DNA of 64,000 nt from Antarcticibacterium sp. 1MA-6-2 (lineage in GTDB: Bacteria > Bacteroidota > Bacteroidia > Flavobacteriales > Flavobacteriaceae): NCBI RefSeq assembly GCF_021535135.1, contig NZ_CP091036.1, positions 4,278,001 to 4,342,000 on the forward strand, written 5' to 3'. Below the pieces are notes generated by a model that worked only from the letters and a program-made list of their open reading frames with translations, ran no database searches and was not told the origin of the DNA. Made by a program: the position numbers and the translations under genes. How positions within the stretch are numbered: position 1 is the stretch's first letter; the number at the start of each line of letters is the position of its first letter. Positions 20,037-29,375 of this stretch are shown in pieces.

Positions 20037-20194
20037 TTAAAGGTGTTTTAAAAGTGCAAAGATAAATACTTTTTAGCAGGAGGTTGTCATTTCAAAAGAG
20101 AGAGTAGAATCTTAAGGAAAAGTTAAAAATAATAGAGAGCAGATTGGGCAATTTTTGAGTATTTTTTTATATTTACCCGAATTTCACCCCCCCA

Positions 20195-20893
20195 ATGAAA
20201 CTAACAAACTTCGGAAAGGCTAGGTTTATTTATATTTATATTAATAAATTTTTGGGCTATTCTTACCGACACCTTTTGGTTGGAAAATACTACTCATATT
20301 CTTTTTTTCTATTCGCTGTGTTTGTGGTCTTTCAGCCTTTGAAAAAAATGAAAAAAAGATTCTATCTTTATCTGCTCTTCTCAATCTTATCCTATTGCGC
20401 GCGCTTTTTTGATCCAAAGCTTTTTTCTCATGAGATGTCTCTGGTTCTAATGTCGGTTGCTAATACCATACTAATAACAGAGGCTATAAAGTTCACAGTA
20501 GTCAAAAATGGCAGCAGTTTTATGATGATATACTTTTTCCTGGTGGTAGGAATCAATGGCGGATTGTTAGGGTATCATGTCATTGAATTGAACGAATATA
20601 TCAAGAACGACATCGTTTATTCAGTTTATATATTTTATTATCTCAATTTATTAATTCTGGGTATAACCGCTTTTATATACTATCTCAATTCTTATTCAAG
20701 AAAATCCATGTTCTTTATTTCTCTTGCACTGGGATTAATATTTGCAGATGTTCTGCGCGATATGGGGATCTTCTATTTAAAAGATTTAAGTATTGAGATA
20801 ACAGAGAGTTTAATAAGACTTGGTTGTGCTGTTTTCGCTGCTTCATTTTTTGCAACAAAAGAAAAACAGTTACGGCTTGCAAGTATGATATAG
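20195..20893 (+). CDS. Polytopic membrane protein, YhhN-like (N-terminus probably misread)
   Basis: About 233 residues with seven to eight hydrophobic helices. It distantly resembles YhhN/TMEM86 lysoplasmalogenase-type proteins, and I cannot fix the family. The frame is nominally open from ATG 20195, but the N-terminal 35 residues look wrong. GCTAGGT at 20219-20225 fits a damaged GCCGGT. Restoring it, together with one extra T in the T-run near 20300-20307, gives MKLTNFGKAGLFIFILINFW and an uninterrupted first helix running into FFLFAVFVVFQPLKKMKKRF. The two errors cancel, so the ORF appears intact. It is a likely inner-membrane protein. Confidence 0.6.
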   Translation: MKLTNFGKARFIYIYINKFLGYSYRHLLVGKYYSYSFFLFAVFVVFQPLKKMKKRFYLYLLFSILSYCARFFDPKLFSHEMSLVLMSVANTILITEAIKFTVVKNGSSFMMIYFFLVVGINGGLLGYHVIELNEYIKNDIVYSVYIFYYLNLLILGITAFIYYLNSYSRKSMFFISLALGLIFADVLRDMGIFYLKDLSIEITESLIRLGCAVFAASFFATKEKQLRLASMI

Positions 20894-20961
20894 TAAAATA
20901 CTTTATCTGCACTTTGGACGTTAGTGAGAGAATGTCTATTTTCTTCCCGTAAAAATTCCTT

Positions 20962-21478
20962 ATGATCCTAAACCGATTTAAACTCGCGGCAGCGAGAAGA
21001 AAAATTGCACAAATCGTATCTGAGCAGGAACCCACCACCTTTACCGGGGAAGTGAAATCTTTAGGTATAATCCTGGACAATAAAAATAAAAGCGCCAGAA
21101 AGGAATTAGAGGAGATCAAGACCAAACTTAAAATTGCCGACAGCAATTTTCGGGTAGTACTATTTACTGGAAATGATAAAAACTAAGCAGATGTTGATGC
21201 TATTGAATTCCGCAGGAGACATATTGATCTTAAAGCAGAAATAAATAATGACGATTTAAAGGATTTTGCTGCAAAAGGCGTTGATCTTCTTATTACTTTT
21301 GCTTAGCGAATCTAATACTGCGGTTCATTTATTGACTGCTTACTGCGATGCAGGGATTAAAGTTGGAAGGTATCAACAGAATCAGGCTCTTTATGATCTG
21401 ATTTTACAAACTGAAGGTGACGTTTCCCTTTTTGTAGACGAGTTATTGAAATATTTAAAACTGATTAAACGAATTTGA
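20962..21478 (+). CDS. DUF6913-family protein (two breaks)
   Basis: About 171 residues after repair. The N-terminal helix [20 protein letters not shown] leads into a short alpha/beta protein, ending [14 protein letters not shown]. It belongs to an uncharacterised Bacteroidota family usually found directly before dapA. As given it has an in-frame TAA in ACTAAGC (21182-21188), explained by ACCGGC plus one lost A in the A-run before it (giving [13 protein letters not shown]). It also has GCTTAGC at 21301-21307, which repairs to [20 protein letters not shown]. The stop TGA is 3 bases before the dapA ATG, so translation is coupled to dapA. No function is known. Confidence 0.75.
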
Positions 21479-21480
21479 AA

Positions 21481-22358
21481 ATGACTAATTTAATAGGTAC
21501 AGGAGTTGCTTTAATTACACCTTTTACCCGAGATAATCGTGTAGATGAGGAAGCACTTGTAGACCTTGTTAATAATCAAATTGAAAACGGAATAGATTAC
21601 CTGGTAGTTCTGGGTACAACAGGTGAAAGTGGTTCTTTGAGTAAACAGGAAAAGGACCTGGTAATAAAGACTATTGTTGAAGCTAACCGCCAAAGGATTC
21701 CGCTAGTTCTGGGAATTGGAGGTAATAACACTGCAGTCCTGGTTGAAGAATTCAGGACTACAGATCTTTCAGCTTTTGAAGCAATATTGTCTGTTTCTCC
21801 ATATTACAATAAACCATCACAGGAAGGAATTTATCAGCACTATAAAACTTTGGCAGAAGTTTCTCCAAAGCCAATAATCCTTTACAACGTTCCCGGAAGG
21901 ACAGCATCTAACATTTTACCTGCAACTGTAAAAAGACTGGCTACAGATTGTCCAAATATTATTGGTATAAAAGAAGCAGCGGGTGATGTTGTACAGGCGA
22001 TGAGACTGGTTTCAATTTTACCTAAAGATTTCCTGATAATTTCGGGAGATGATATGGTTACTTTACCCATTATCCTTGCAGGAGGACACGGGGTAATCTC
22101 TGTGATCGCGCAGGGATTTCCACAGGAATTCTCGAAAATGGTTCGGTTGGCCCTGGAAGAAAAAGTTAAAGCAGCCTATGAATTACATTATAAGGTAGCG
22201 CTTAAGCAATTGATCTTATTTTTGCTGAAGGAAATCCGGTAGGGATAAAATCATTACTGGAATTAAAAAATTTATGTCAAAATGTCTTGCGGCTTCCTTT
22301 AGTAAAGGCTTCAGATAAACTGACCAGAGATATAAAGGAGTTTGTAGAAAACTTTTAA
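21481..22358 (+). CDS. dapA: 4-hydroxy-tetrahydrodipicolinate synthase DapA (one frameshift)
   Basis: About 292 residues after repair. It condenses pyruvate with aspartate semialdehyde, the first committed step to diaminopimelate and lysine. Conserved pieces: [38 protein letters not shown] (Tyr), [12 protein letters not shown], and the Schiff-base lysine in [10 protein letters not shown]. The break is at 22200-22207, where GCTTAAGC replaces GCCGGC. Repair gives [20 protein letters not shown], the family C-terminal helix, and the stop at 22356-22358. The span is two bases over a multiple of three. An essential enzyme, so the break is almost certainly in the data. Confidence 0.95.
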
Positions 22359-22421
22359 TTCTTTCTGAAGCAGGACAATTTTTGACCGAAATGAAAGTTT
22401 TTTTAATATAATAGAAAAGAG

Positions 22422-22429
22422 TACTTTTG
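22422..22429 (+). promoter_or_regulatory. -7 promoter element upstream of bamD
   Basis: TACTTTTG matches TAnnTTTG and lies 20 bases before the preferred bamD ATG at 22449. It supports that start over the ATG at 22434, which would leave almost no leader. Confidence 0.55.
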
Positions 22430-22448
22430 CCAGATGTTTTTTAAAGAA

Positions 22449-23261
22449 ATGAAAAAATTTTTATTGTTATCAGGTATTTTTCTAATGCTTGTTTCCTGCA
22501 GCGAATATCAAAAGGTGCTGAAAGAGGCTGAACCGGGAGAAAAATATGCACTTGCCGAAAAACTCTATACTGAAGCTAAGGCAGAAGACAGTAAATCTAA
22601 GTTCCGGAAGGCTTTGAGATTGTTTGAACAAATTGTTCCGCAGTACAGGGGGAAACCGCAGGGAGAAAAAGTTACTTTTCTCTTTGCTGATACTTATTAT
22701 GAACTGGGACAGGATTATCTTGCAGGTTATCAGTTTGAACGTTTTGTTCAGGCTTACCCTAACAGCGAGCGGGTAGAAGAAGCTCAGTTTAAAAGTGCAA
22801 GGAGCTATTACTTCCTTTCCCCACGATATGACCTTGATCAAACCGATACCTATAAAGCTATTGCTGAACTTCAGAAATATATAGATGCATATCCTGAAGG
22901 TGAATATTTAAAAGAAGCAAATGAGCTGGCTAAGGATCTTAGGATCAAGGTTGAGAAGAAAGCTTATGAAATAGCAAAGAATTACCACCATACCCAGAAT
23001 TATAAATCGGCTATTATAGCATTTACCAATTTTATCAACGAATACCCCGGCACTCCTTTTAGAGAGGCAGCAGCTTATTACCGTTTTGATTCTGCATACC
23101 AGCTGGCAATAAATAGCTACCAATATTTAATGGAAGAACGTCTTAAGACGGCTAAAGAACATTACGATAGTTATATAAAATCTTACCCTGCGGGAAGCGA
23201 ATATTATGAGCCTATTCAGGCTTCTTACCGGGACCTCGACTCAAGATTACAAAATTTTTAA
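22449..23261 (+). CDS. bamD: Outer-membrane assembly lipoprotein BamD
   Basis: 270 residues. The start MKKFLLLSGIFLMLVSCSEY is a lipoprotein signal with the lipobox cysteine at about residue 17. TPR-type helices follow: KYALAEKLYTEAKAEDSKSK, FLFADTYYELGQDYLAGYQF and FERFVQAYPNSERVEEAQF, as in BamD/YfiO. It scaffolds the BAM complex that inserts beta-barrel proteins in the outer membrane. The next gene, rpoZ, starts 5 bases downstream. ATG 22449 is preferred to 22434 because the signal peptide begins there. Confidence 0.93.
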   Translation: MKKFLLLSGIFLMLVSCSEYQKVLKEAEPGEKYALAEKLYTEAKAEDSKSKFRKALRLFEQIVPQYRGKPQGEKVTFLFADTYYELGQDYLAGYQFERFVQAYPNSERVEEAQFKSARSYYFLSPRYDLDQTDTYKAIAELQKYIDAYPEGEYLKEANELAKDLRIKVEKKAYEIAKNYHHTQNYKSAIIAFTNFINEYPGTPFREAAAYYRFDSAYQLAINSYQYLMEERLKTAKEHYDSYIKSYPAGSEYYEPIQASYRDLDSRLQNF

Positions 23262-23266
23262 TAAGA

Positions 23267-23602
23267 ATGATAATGGATTTAAAAAAGATCAATGCGCCAA
23301 TAAACACTACCACTATCGATAAGAACCTGGTAGACGCTCCAACAAATAATATTTACGAGGCGATTGCGGTAATTTCTAAAAGAGCAACTCAGATCAATTC
23401 TGAAATTAAAAAGGAGCTTTTAGAGAAATTAGATGAATTCGCTACTTACAATGATAGTTTGGATGAGATCTTCGAGAACAAGGAGCAAATAGAAGTTTCC
23501 AAGTTTTACGAGAAATTACCTAAGCCACATTCTCTTGCAGTGCAGGAGTGGTTGGAAGACAAAATATACTACAGGAATACAAAAGATACCGAGGACCAAT
23601 AA
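23267..23602 (+). CDS. rpoZ: DNA-directed RNA polymerase omega subunit (Bacteroidota type)
   Basis: 111 residues (109 if the second ATG at 23273 is used). The central segment NIYEAIAVISKRATQINSEI is the omega core helix, and the flanking regions match the Bacteroidota version, which is poorly similar to the E. coli one. It binds and stabilises the RNA polymerase beta-prime subunit. Its position between bamD and coaBC is the standard arrangement in this phylum, and the start is 5 bases after the bamD stop. Confidence 0.9.
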   Translation: MIMDLKKINAPINTTTIDKNLVDAPTNNIYEAIAVISKRATQINSEIKKELLEKLDEFATYNDSLDEIFENKEQIEVSKFYEKLPKPHSLAVQEWLEDKIYYRNTKDTEDQ

Positions 23603-23605
23603 TTG

Positions 23606-24816
23606 ATGAGTGTGCTGGAGGGCAAAAAGGTGCTTTTAGGTGTTACAGCCGGAATTGCTGCCTACAAAACAGCTCCTTTAGTAAGACTATTCATTAAGGC
23701 TTAGGTGCACAGGTGAAAGTAATCATGACACCTGCGGCTAAGGATTTTGTTACACCTCTTACACTTTCTACTCTTTCTAAAAATGAGGTGATCTCTTCCT
23801 TTACCAGGGAAGAAGAAGGAAATGCAACCTGGAATAATCACGTAGAGATCGGCCTTTGGGCCGATTTTATGTTAATAGCACCTGCTACTGCTAATACTCT
23901 TTCCAAAATGGCTTCAGGAGAAAGTGACAATTTTCTTCTCGCCACCTATCTCTCTGCAAGATGTCCGGTATATTTTGCCCCGGCAATGGATCTGGATATG
24001 TACCAACATCCTGCCACCAGGAAAAGTTTGGAAGTTCTAAAATCATATGGAAACATTTTAATTCCTGCTGAAAGTGGAGAACTGGCCAGTGGATTGACCG
24101 GGGAAGGAAGAATGGCAGAGCCTGAAAATATCATTTCTTTTATTACCCGTAGTCTTTCTGAAAAAATGCCGTTAGCCGGAAAAAAGATCCTGATTACTGC
24201 TGGTCCCACATACGAAGCTATAGATCCTGTTCGTTTTATAGGAAACCATTCCAGCGGAAAAATGGGTTTTGAATTGGCTAAAGCTGCAGCAGGATTGGGA
24301 GCAAAGGTAATACTTGTTACAGGGCCAACCCATTTAAAGGCAGAAAGGGAAAATATACAGCAGGTTAACATTGTAAGTGCCCGGGAGATGTATAATGAGG
24401 TTCATAAATATTACGGAAAAGTAGACGTTGTAATAGCGGCCGCAGCAGTTTCAGATTATAAGCCCAGAATTATAGCTGCTCAAAAGATTAAAAAGAAAGA
24501 AACTAATCTTAACATTGAGCTGGAACCTACCCAGGATATACTTGCGTCTTTGGGGGAATCGAAAAAGCATCAAAAACTTATAGGTTTTGCGTTGGAAACA
24601 AATGATGAGGTAAAGAACGCACAAGGAAAATTAAAAAGAAAAAACCTGGACTTTATCGTCCTGAACTCCATGAACGATGAAGGAGCAGGTTTTAAAAGTG
24701 AAACCAATAAAATTTCCATAATTTCAGGAAGGGGAAAAAAGGATTTTGCCCTAAAACCAAAATCAGAAGTTGCTGTTGATATTTTAAATGAAGTTATTCT
24801 TTTGTTCAATGAATAG
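23606..24816 (+). CDS. coaBC: CoaBC: phosphopantothenoylcysteine decarboxylase/synthetase (one frameshift)
   Basis: About 403 residues after repair. The flavin decarboxylase half begins KKVLLGVTAGIAAYKTAPLV and contains WADFMLIAPATANTLSKMA and PAMDLDMYQHPA. The synthetase half starts at KKILITAGPTYEAIDPVRFI and has GNHSSGKMGFELAKAA. Together they convert phosphopantothenate and cysteine to phosphopantetheine for CoA. The break is at 23699-23706, where GCTTAGGT replaces GCCGGT; repair gives FIKAGAQVKVIMTPAAKDF. The span is two over a multiple of three. The start is 3 bases after rpoZ, and the end overlaps the DUF4835 gene by 8 bases. Confidence 0.95.
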
Positions 24817-25699
24817 AATTGCAATACTTATTCTTTTATTTTTTGTTTCTTACGTAGTTCCTGCACAGGAACTTAATTGTGAGGTAGTGGTCAATTCCGA
24901 TCAAACGGGACAGGCTAATCTTACTGTTTTTAATACGCTCCAGCGAAGCCTTTCTGAATTTGTAAACCAAACCACCTGGACAAATAGGGAGTTTGAACCT
25001 AATGAAAGGATAAACTGCAGTATCTTCATCAATATAACCTCTTTTGATAATGAATCTTTTACGGGAACTATCCAGGTGCAGTCTTCCCGCCCGGTTTTTG
25101 GATCCTCTTTAATTACACCTGTTTTCAATTTTAATGATGAGCAGTTGAGCTTTAACTACAGGGAATTTGAACCTTTAAACTATAGCCAGAATGCTTACTC
25201 TTCCAACCTGGTTTCTGTAATTACCTTTTATGTTTATACAATATTAGGACTTGATGCTGATACTTTTGAGCTGAACGGTGGAACCCAATATTTTGAAGAA
25301 GCGAATAGGATAGCTACAACTGCACAGCAGGGAAATATGATAGGCTGGCGTGGATCTGACGGTAACCGATCAAGGTACAGGCTTAATGCCGACCTCCTTT
25401 CAAATGCCTTTAGTGGTTATCGTGCTGCACTTTATGAATATCATCGCGTAGGACTGGACCTCATGCACAAGGATCCTGCTGTGGGCAAACAATCTATCGC
25501 AAATGCCATTGAAGGTTTAAAGGAGCTTAACCAAAGCAGGCCTAATTCATTGTTGATGCGGGTTTTCTTTGACGCTAAAGCACAGGAAATAGAGCAAGTT
25601 TTCACCGCCGGGCCTAATGTTCCAGTGTCAAACCTGGTACAAACACTTAACAGGGTGGCCCCAATGTATTCTGAAAACTGGAGGCGCATACAAATGTAA
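24809..25699 (+). CDS. DUF4835-family exported protein
   Basis: About 296 residues. The signal peptide is MNRIAILILLFFVSYVVPAQ, cleaved after PAQ. The mature protein begins LNCEVVVNSDQTGQANLTVF and continues with the family sequence FVNQTTWTNREFEPNERINC and MIGWRGSDGNRSRYRL. The family is restricted to Bacteroidota, has no assigned function and sits between coaBC and recN. The internal ATG 24809 is used because it opens the signal peptide; a longer reading from 24788 would lie inside coaBC. No defects. Confidence 0.9.
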   Translation: MNRIAILILLFFVSYVVPAQELNCEVVVNSDQTGQANLTVFNTLQRSLSEFVNQTTWTNREFEPNERINCSIFINITSFDNESFTGTIQVQSSRPVFGSSLITPVFNFNDEQLSFNYREFEPLNYSQNAYSSNLVSVITFYVYTILGLDADTFELNGGTQYFEEANRIATTAQQGNMIGWRGSDGNRSRYRLNADLLSNAFSGYRAALYEYHRVGLDLMHKDPAVGKQSIANAIEGLKELNQSRPNSLLMRVFFDAKAQEIEQVFTAGPNVPVSNLVQTLNRVAPMYSENWRRIQM

Positions 25700-25754
25700 T
25701 TCTGTTGATTGGGAAGTAATTCTCATGTATCTTTATCTTCAAATTTGATCTACA

Positions 25755-27407
25755 TTGCTCACAGCACTATCTATAAAAAATTACGCTCTTATTGAGGATA
25801 TTAAAATTGATCTTCAACAGGGATTTACTATAATTACAGGAGAAACTTATGCCGGAAAGTCTATAATGCTTGGTGCTCTTGGCTTACTTCTGGGAAAACG
25901 CGCAGATTATAGTGTCATTAGGAATACCCAAAACAAATGTGTGATAGAGGGAACTTTTGATATTTCAAATTATAATCTTTTGGATTTTTTTAAAAGAGAA
26001 GATCTGGATTTTGAACATGTAACTATTGTTCGGCGGGAAATATTGGCATCTGGAAAATCGAGGGCGTTTATTAATGATACACCTGTTACTTTACCTATCC
26101 TGGTAAAACTGGGAGATCTTTTGATCGACATTCACGGTCAACATCAAACATTAAGTTTGGGTGAAAATCAATATCAGTTTCAGGTTTTAGATGTGCTTGC
26201 AAGAAACAGAGATCTTCTTTTGGAATATCGGCGGGAATTGCGAGGATTAAAAAAACTTGAGCAGGACCTTACGGTTTTGAAGGAAGAACAGGCAAGAGCA
26301 ATTAAGGAACATGATTACAACGTTTATCTGCTCACAGAGCTTGAAGAGGCAAAGCTGAAGGCCGGAATGCAGGAGGAATTAGAAGAGCGGTATGAAGAAT
26401 TAAACAACGTTGAAGTTCTTACTGAGCATCTCGGGAGTGCAGTTAACCAGATAAGACAGGAAGAAATAGGGAGTCTCTCCACCTTGAAAGAAGTAAGGGG
26501 AAGTATTGGAAAAATCTCTGGCTTATCTTCTACCTATGCAGGCTTGCAGGAGCGGGTTCAAAGCGTCATAATTGAACTGGATGATATTGCACAGGAATTG
26601 GAAAATTCTCTGGAGAGAGTAGAAGCTAATCCTGAAGAACTGGAGGAGGTGAACAATAAACTTCAGCTTATTTACAATCTTCAAAAGAAACACGCTGCTT
26701 CAACGGTAGAGGAACTTCTGGAAATTACGGCTGCTTTAAGGCAACAGGTTGATATGACCGAAAATGCTGAGGCAAACCTGGAACAACTTCAGAAGGAAAT
26801 TCAGAATAAAAAACTGCAGATTAGTAAAATTGCTGCGGCAATTCACAAGAATCGCGAGGCTGTAATTCCTGGTTTTACAAAAGAAGTAGAGAAGATCATT
26901 AGTGATTTGGGAATGCCCAATGCAAGGCTAAAAATTGAGCTTGTGCTTCAAAAGGAATTTTTTTCAAATGGGCAGGACCAATTAAGCTGGTTTTTATCTG
27001 CCAACAAAGGAGGAGATTATGCCGATATAAAAAAAGCAGCATCAGGCGGAGAACTTTCCAGGATCATGCTGGCCGTAAAAAGTATTCTTGCTGTTAACAG
27101 TAAACTGCCTACTATTATTTTTGATGAAATAGACACAGGAGTTTCGGGAGATATTGCTCAAAAAATGGGAGATATTTTGCAGAAAATGGGGAATACCATG
27201 CAGGTAATTTCCATTACTCACCTTCCGCAGATTGCCGGAAAAGGTAGCAGCCACTTCAAAATATTCAAGGAAGATATTGGAGAAACTACTGTAACTAAGA
27301 TAAGGGAGCTAAAAACCGGGGAACGTATAGAAGAACTGGCGATGATGTTAGGGGGAGACACCAAAAGTGAGTCTGCCATGGCTCACGCAAAAGCCCTACT
27401 CAATTAA
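25755..27407 (+). CDS. recN: DNA repair protein RecN (Walker A glycine altered)
   Basis: 550 residues, full length. An SMC-like ATPase with N-terminal LTALSIKNYALIEDIKIDLQ, a long coiled coil (about 150-370), the ABC signature SGGELSRIMLAVKSIL and Walker B TIIFDEIDTGVSGDIA. It aids double-strand-break repair. The Walker A reads ITGETYAGKSIML: the expected Gly-x-x-Gly-x-Gly-Lys has Tyr in place of a Gly. The bases there are ACTTAT (25845-25850), and ACCGGT would restore GETGAGKS exactly. I therefore take the Tyr as a sequencing artefact of the RCCGGY type that did not shift the frame. The start codon is TTG. Confidence 0.95.
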   Translation: MLTALSIKNYALIEDIKIDLQQGFTIITGETYAGKSIMLGALGLLLGKRADYSVIRNTQNKCVIEGTFDISNYNLLDFFKREDLDFEHVTIVRREILASGKSRAFINDTPVTLPILVKLGDLLIDIHGQHQTLSLGENQYQFQVLDVLARNRDLLLEYRRELRGLKKLEQDLTVLKEEQARAIKEHDYNVYLLTELEEAKLKAGMQEELEERYEELNNVEVLTEHLGSAVNQIRQEEIGSLSTLKEVRGSIGKISGLSSTYAGLQERVQSVIIELDDIAQELENSLERVEANPEELEEVNNKLQLIYNLQKKHAASTVEELLEITAALRQQVDMTENAEANLEQLQKEIQNKKLQISKIAAAIHKNREAVIPGFTKEVEKIISDLGMPNARLKIELVLQKEFFSNGQDQLSWFLSANKGGDYADIKKAASGGELSRIMLAVKSILAVNSKLPTIIFDEIDTGVSGDIAQKMGDILQKMGNTMQVISITHLPQIAGKGSSHFKIFKEDIGETTVTKIRELKTGERIEELAMMLGGDTKSESAMAHAKALLN

Positions 27408-27451
27408 AAGTTTTCTATATTTACTGACTTAAACAACCAAAATCATTATAC

Positions 27452-28273
27452 ATGTCATACAATCTACTAAAAGGAAAAAGAGGAATAATTTTCGGTGCGC
27501 TGGATGAGAACTCGATAGCATGGAAAACTGCTGAAAGAGTGCACGAAGAAGGAGGTACTTTTGTTTTAACCAATGCTCCTATTGCTTTAAGAATGGGAAC
27601 TTTAAAAAGTTTAGGTGAAAAAACCAATTCTGAAATTATTCCTGCAGATGCAACAAATGTTGAAGATCTGGAAAATTTAGTAGAAAAGGCCCAGGAGATA
27701 CTTGGCGGAAAACTGGATTTTGTTTTGCATTCCATTGGAATGTCGGTAAACGTGAGAAAAGGAAATCATTATACAGATATGAACTATGATTTTACTACAA
27801 AAGGCTGGGATATATCGGCTGTTTCTTTTCACAAAACTATGCAGGTTTTATATAAAAAAGACGCTATGAATGAGTGGGGAAGTATTGTTGCTCTTACTTA
27901 TATGGCTGCACAACGTGTTTTTCCTGACTATAATGATATGGCCGACAATAAAGCGTATTTAGAGTCTATAGCAAGAAGCTTTGGTTACTTTTTTGGAACT
28001 GAGAAAAAAGTAAGGGTTAATACTATTTCCCAATCCCCAACCCCAACTACAGCAGGACAGGGAGTAAAAGGTTTTGACGGATTTATAGCTTATGCAGATA
28101 AAATGTCGCCTCTTGGAAATGCTACAGCACTGGAATGTGCAGATTATACAGTGACTTTATTTTCTGACCTTACTAAAAAAGTAACCCTTCAGAATTTATA
28201 CAATGACGGCGGATTTTCAAATATGGGAGTTAGCCAGCAGGTTATGCAGGCATTTGTGAAGGATCAGGAATAG
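27452..28273 (+). CDS. fabI: Enoyl-[acyl-carrier-protein] reductase FabI
   Basis: 273 residues. It reduces the enoyl-ACP double bond in the last step of each fatty-acid elongation cycle. The start LLKGKRGIIFGALDENSIAW is the NAD-binding FabI form, with LDFVLHSIGMSVN and the active-site pair Tyr-x6-Lys in ALTYMAAQRVFPDYN and its following helix. VRVNTISQSPTPTTAG is the substrate loop. It is followed at once by a strong hairpin terminator, so it ends the dapA-bamD-rpoZ-coaBC-recN block. Confidence 0.95.
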   Translation: MSYNLLKGKRGIIFGALDENSIAWKTAERVHEEGGTFVLTNAPIALRMGTLKSLGEKTNSEIIPADATNVEDLENLVEKAQEILGGKLDFVLHSIGMSVNVRKGNHYTDMNYDFTTKGWDISAVSFHKTMQVLYKKDAMNEWGSIVALTYMAAQRVFPDYNDMADNKAYLESIARSFGYFFGTEKKVRVNTISQSPTPTTAGQGVKGFDGFIAYADKMSPLGNATALECADYTVTLFSDLTKKVTLQNLYNDGGFSNMGVSQQVMQAFVKDQE

Positions 28274-28296
28274 TTATGTTTTGAAACACACATATT

Positions 28297-28324
28297 TTAG
28301 CCCCGACTTTCGGGGCTAAGTTTT
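28297..28324 (+). terminator. Rho-independent terminator after fabI
   Basis: A perfect 9-bp stem TTAGCCCCG / CGGGGCTAA (28297-28305 and 28311-28319) with a 5-base loop and a following T-run GTTTTAT lies 23 bases past the fabI stop. Confidence 0.88.
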
Positions 28325-28360
28325 ATCCGGTAAAATCAGAAATTTTAAGAACTTGCAGGT

Positions 28361-29375
28361 ATGCAATTAGACTATTCGTTTATAATTCCCGTTTTTAACC
28401 GTCCGGGTGAAATCCGGGAACTGCTGAAAAGTATGGCAGCTCTGGAATTTGATCGGAAATTTGAAATCGTAATTGTGGAAGATGGTTCTTCCCTCACCTG
28501 TAAAGAAGTAATTCGGGAGTTTAAGGACGAGCTGCAATTAAATTATTTTTTTAAAGAAAATAGCGGTCCCGGGGATTCTCGCAATTTTGGAATGAGAAGG
28601 GCCGGGGGAAATTATTTTATCATTCTTGATTCAGATGTAATCCTTCCGCCCCAATATCTTCAAGTGGTAGACAATTATTTAAGGAAGAACTACGTTGACT
28701 GTTTTGGAGGCCCTGATGCTGCACATGAGAGTTTCAGCAAAATTCAAAAAGCCATTAACTATTCTATGACTTCAATTTATACTACAGGGGGTATAAGAGG
28801 TGGAAGAAAATCTGTTTCAAAATTTCAACCCCGAAGTTTTAATATGGGAATATCTAAAGAAGCTTTTCTTGCTTCTGGTGGATTTGGCCAAATTCATCCG
28901 GGAGAAGATCCCGATCTCTCGTTGAGACTGGGAAAGCTTCAATACAAAATTGCTCTAATTTCAGATGCTGAAGTTTTTCATAAAAGAAGGATTGACTGGG
29001 AGAAATTTAAAAACCAGGTTCACAAGTTCGGGCTGGTAAGGCTTATTAAATAAATGGCATCCTGAGTCAGCAAAAATAACTTATTGGTTTCCCTCATTTT
29101 TTATTACCGGATTTCTTTTGGCAATACTAATCGCTTTACTTGGTGCACCTTTTTTTATTTACTTATTTTTCCTGTACTTTATCATTATTGCTGTAGATGC
29201 TTCCATAAAAAATAAAAGTGTTAATATTGGTACGGCTGCAGTTGTTGCAACCTTTATTCAGTTTTGGGGTTATGGTACGGGATTTATAATTTCCACCTGG
29301 AAACTGGAATTTTTAAAGATGGATCCTCAAGTAGCTTTTCCTAAATTGTTCTTTAAAGATGCCGAAAAAAAATAA
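28361..29375 (+). CDS. Family 2 glycosyltransferase (one frameshift)
   Basis: About 338 residues. The GT-A start YSFIIPVFNRPGEIRELLKS is followed by EIVIVEDGSS and FIILDSDVILPP, the metal-binding D-x-D region. GGFGQIHPGEDPDLSLRLGK carries the catalytic ED. The C-terminal third is membrane-associated (two helices, FFITGFLLAILIALLGAPFF onward). The break is at 29041-29045: GCTTA replaces an inferred GCCGGTA, giving LVRPVLNKWHPESAKITYWF. The length change is minus two, unlike most other sites. The acceptor is unknown. The end overlaps the ybbR-like gene by 17 bases. Confidence 0.87.
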
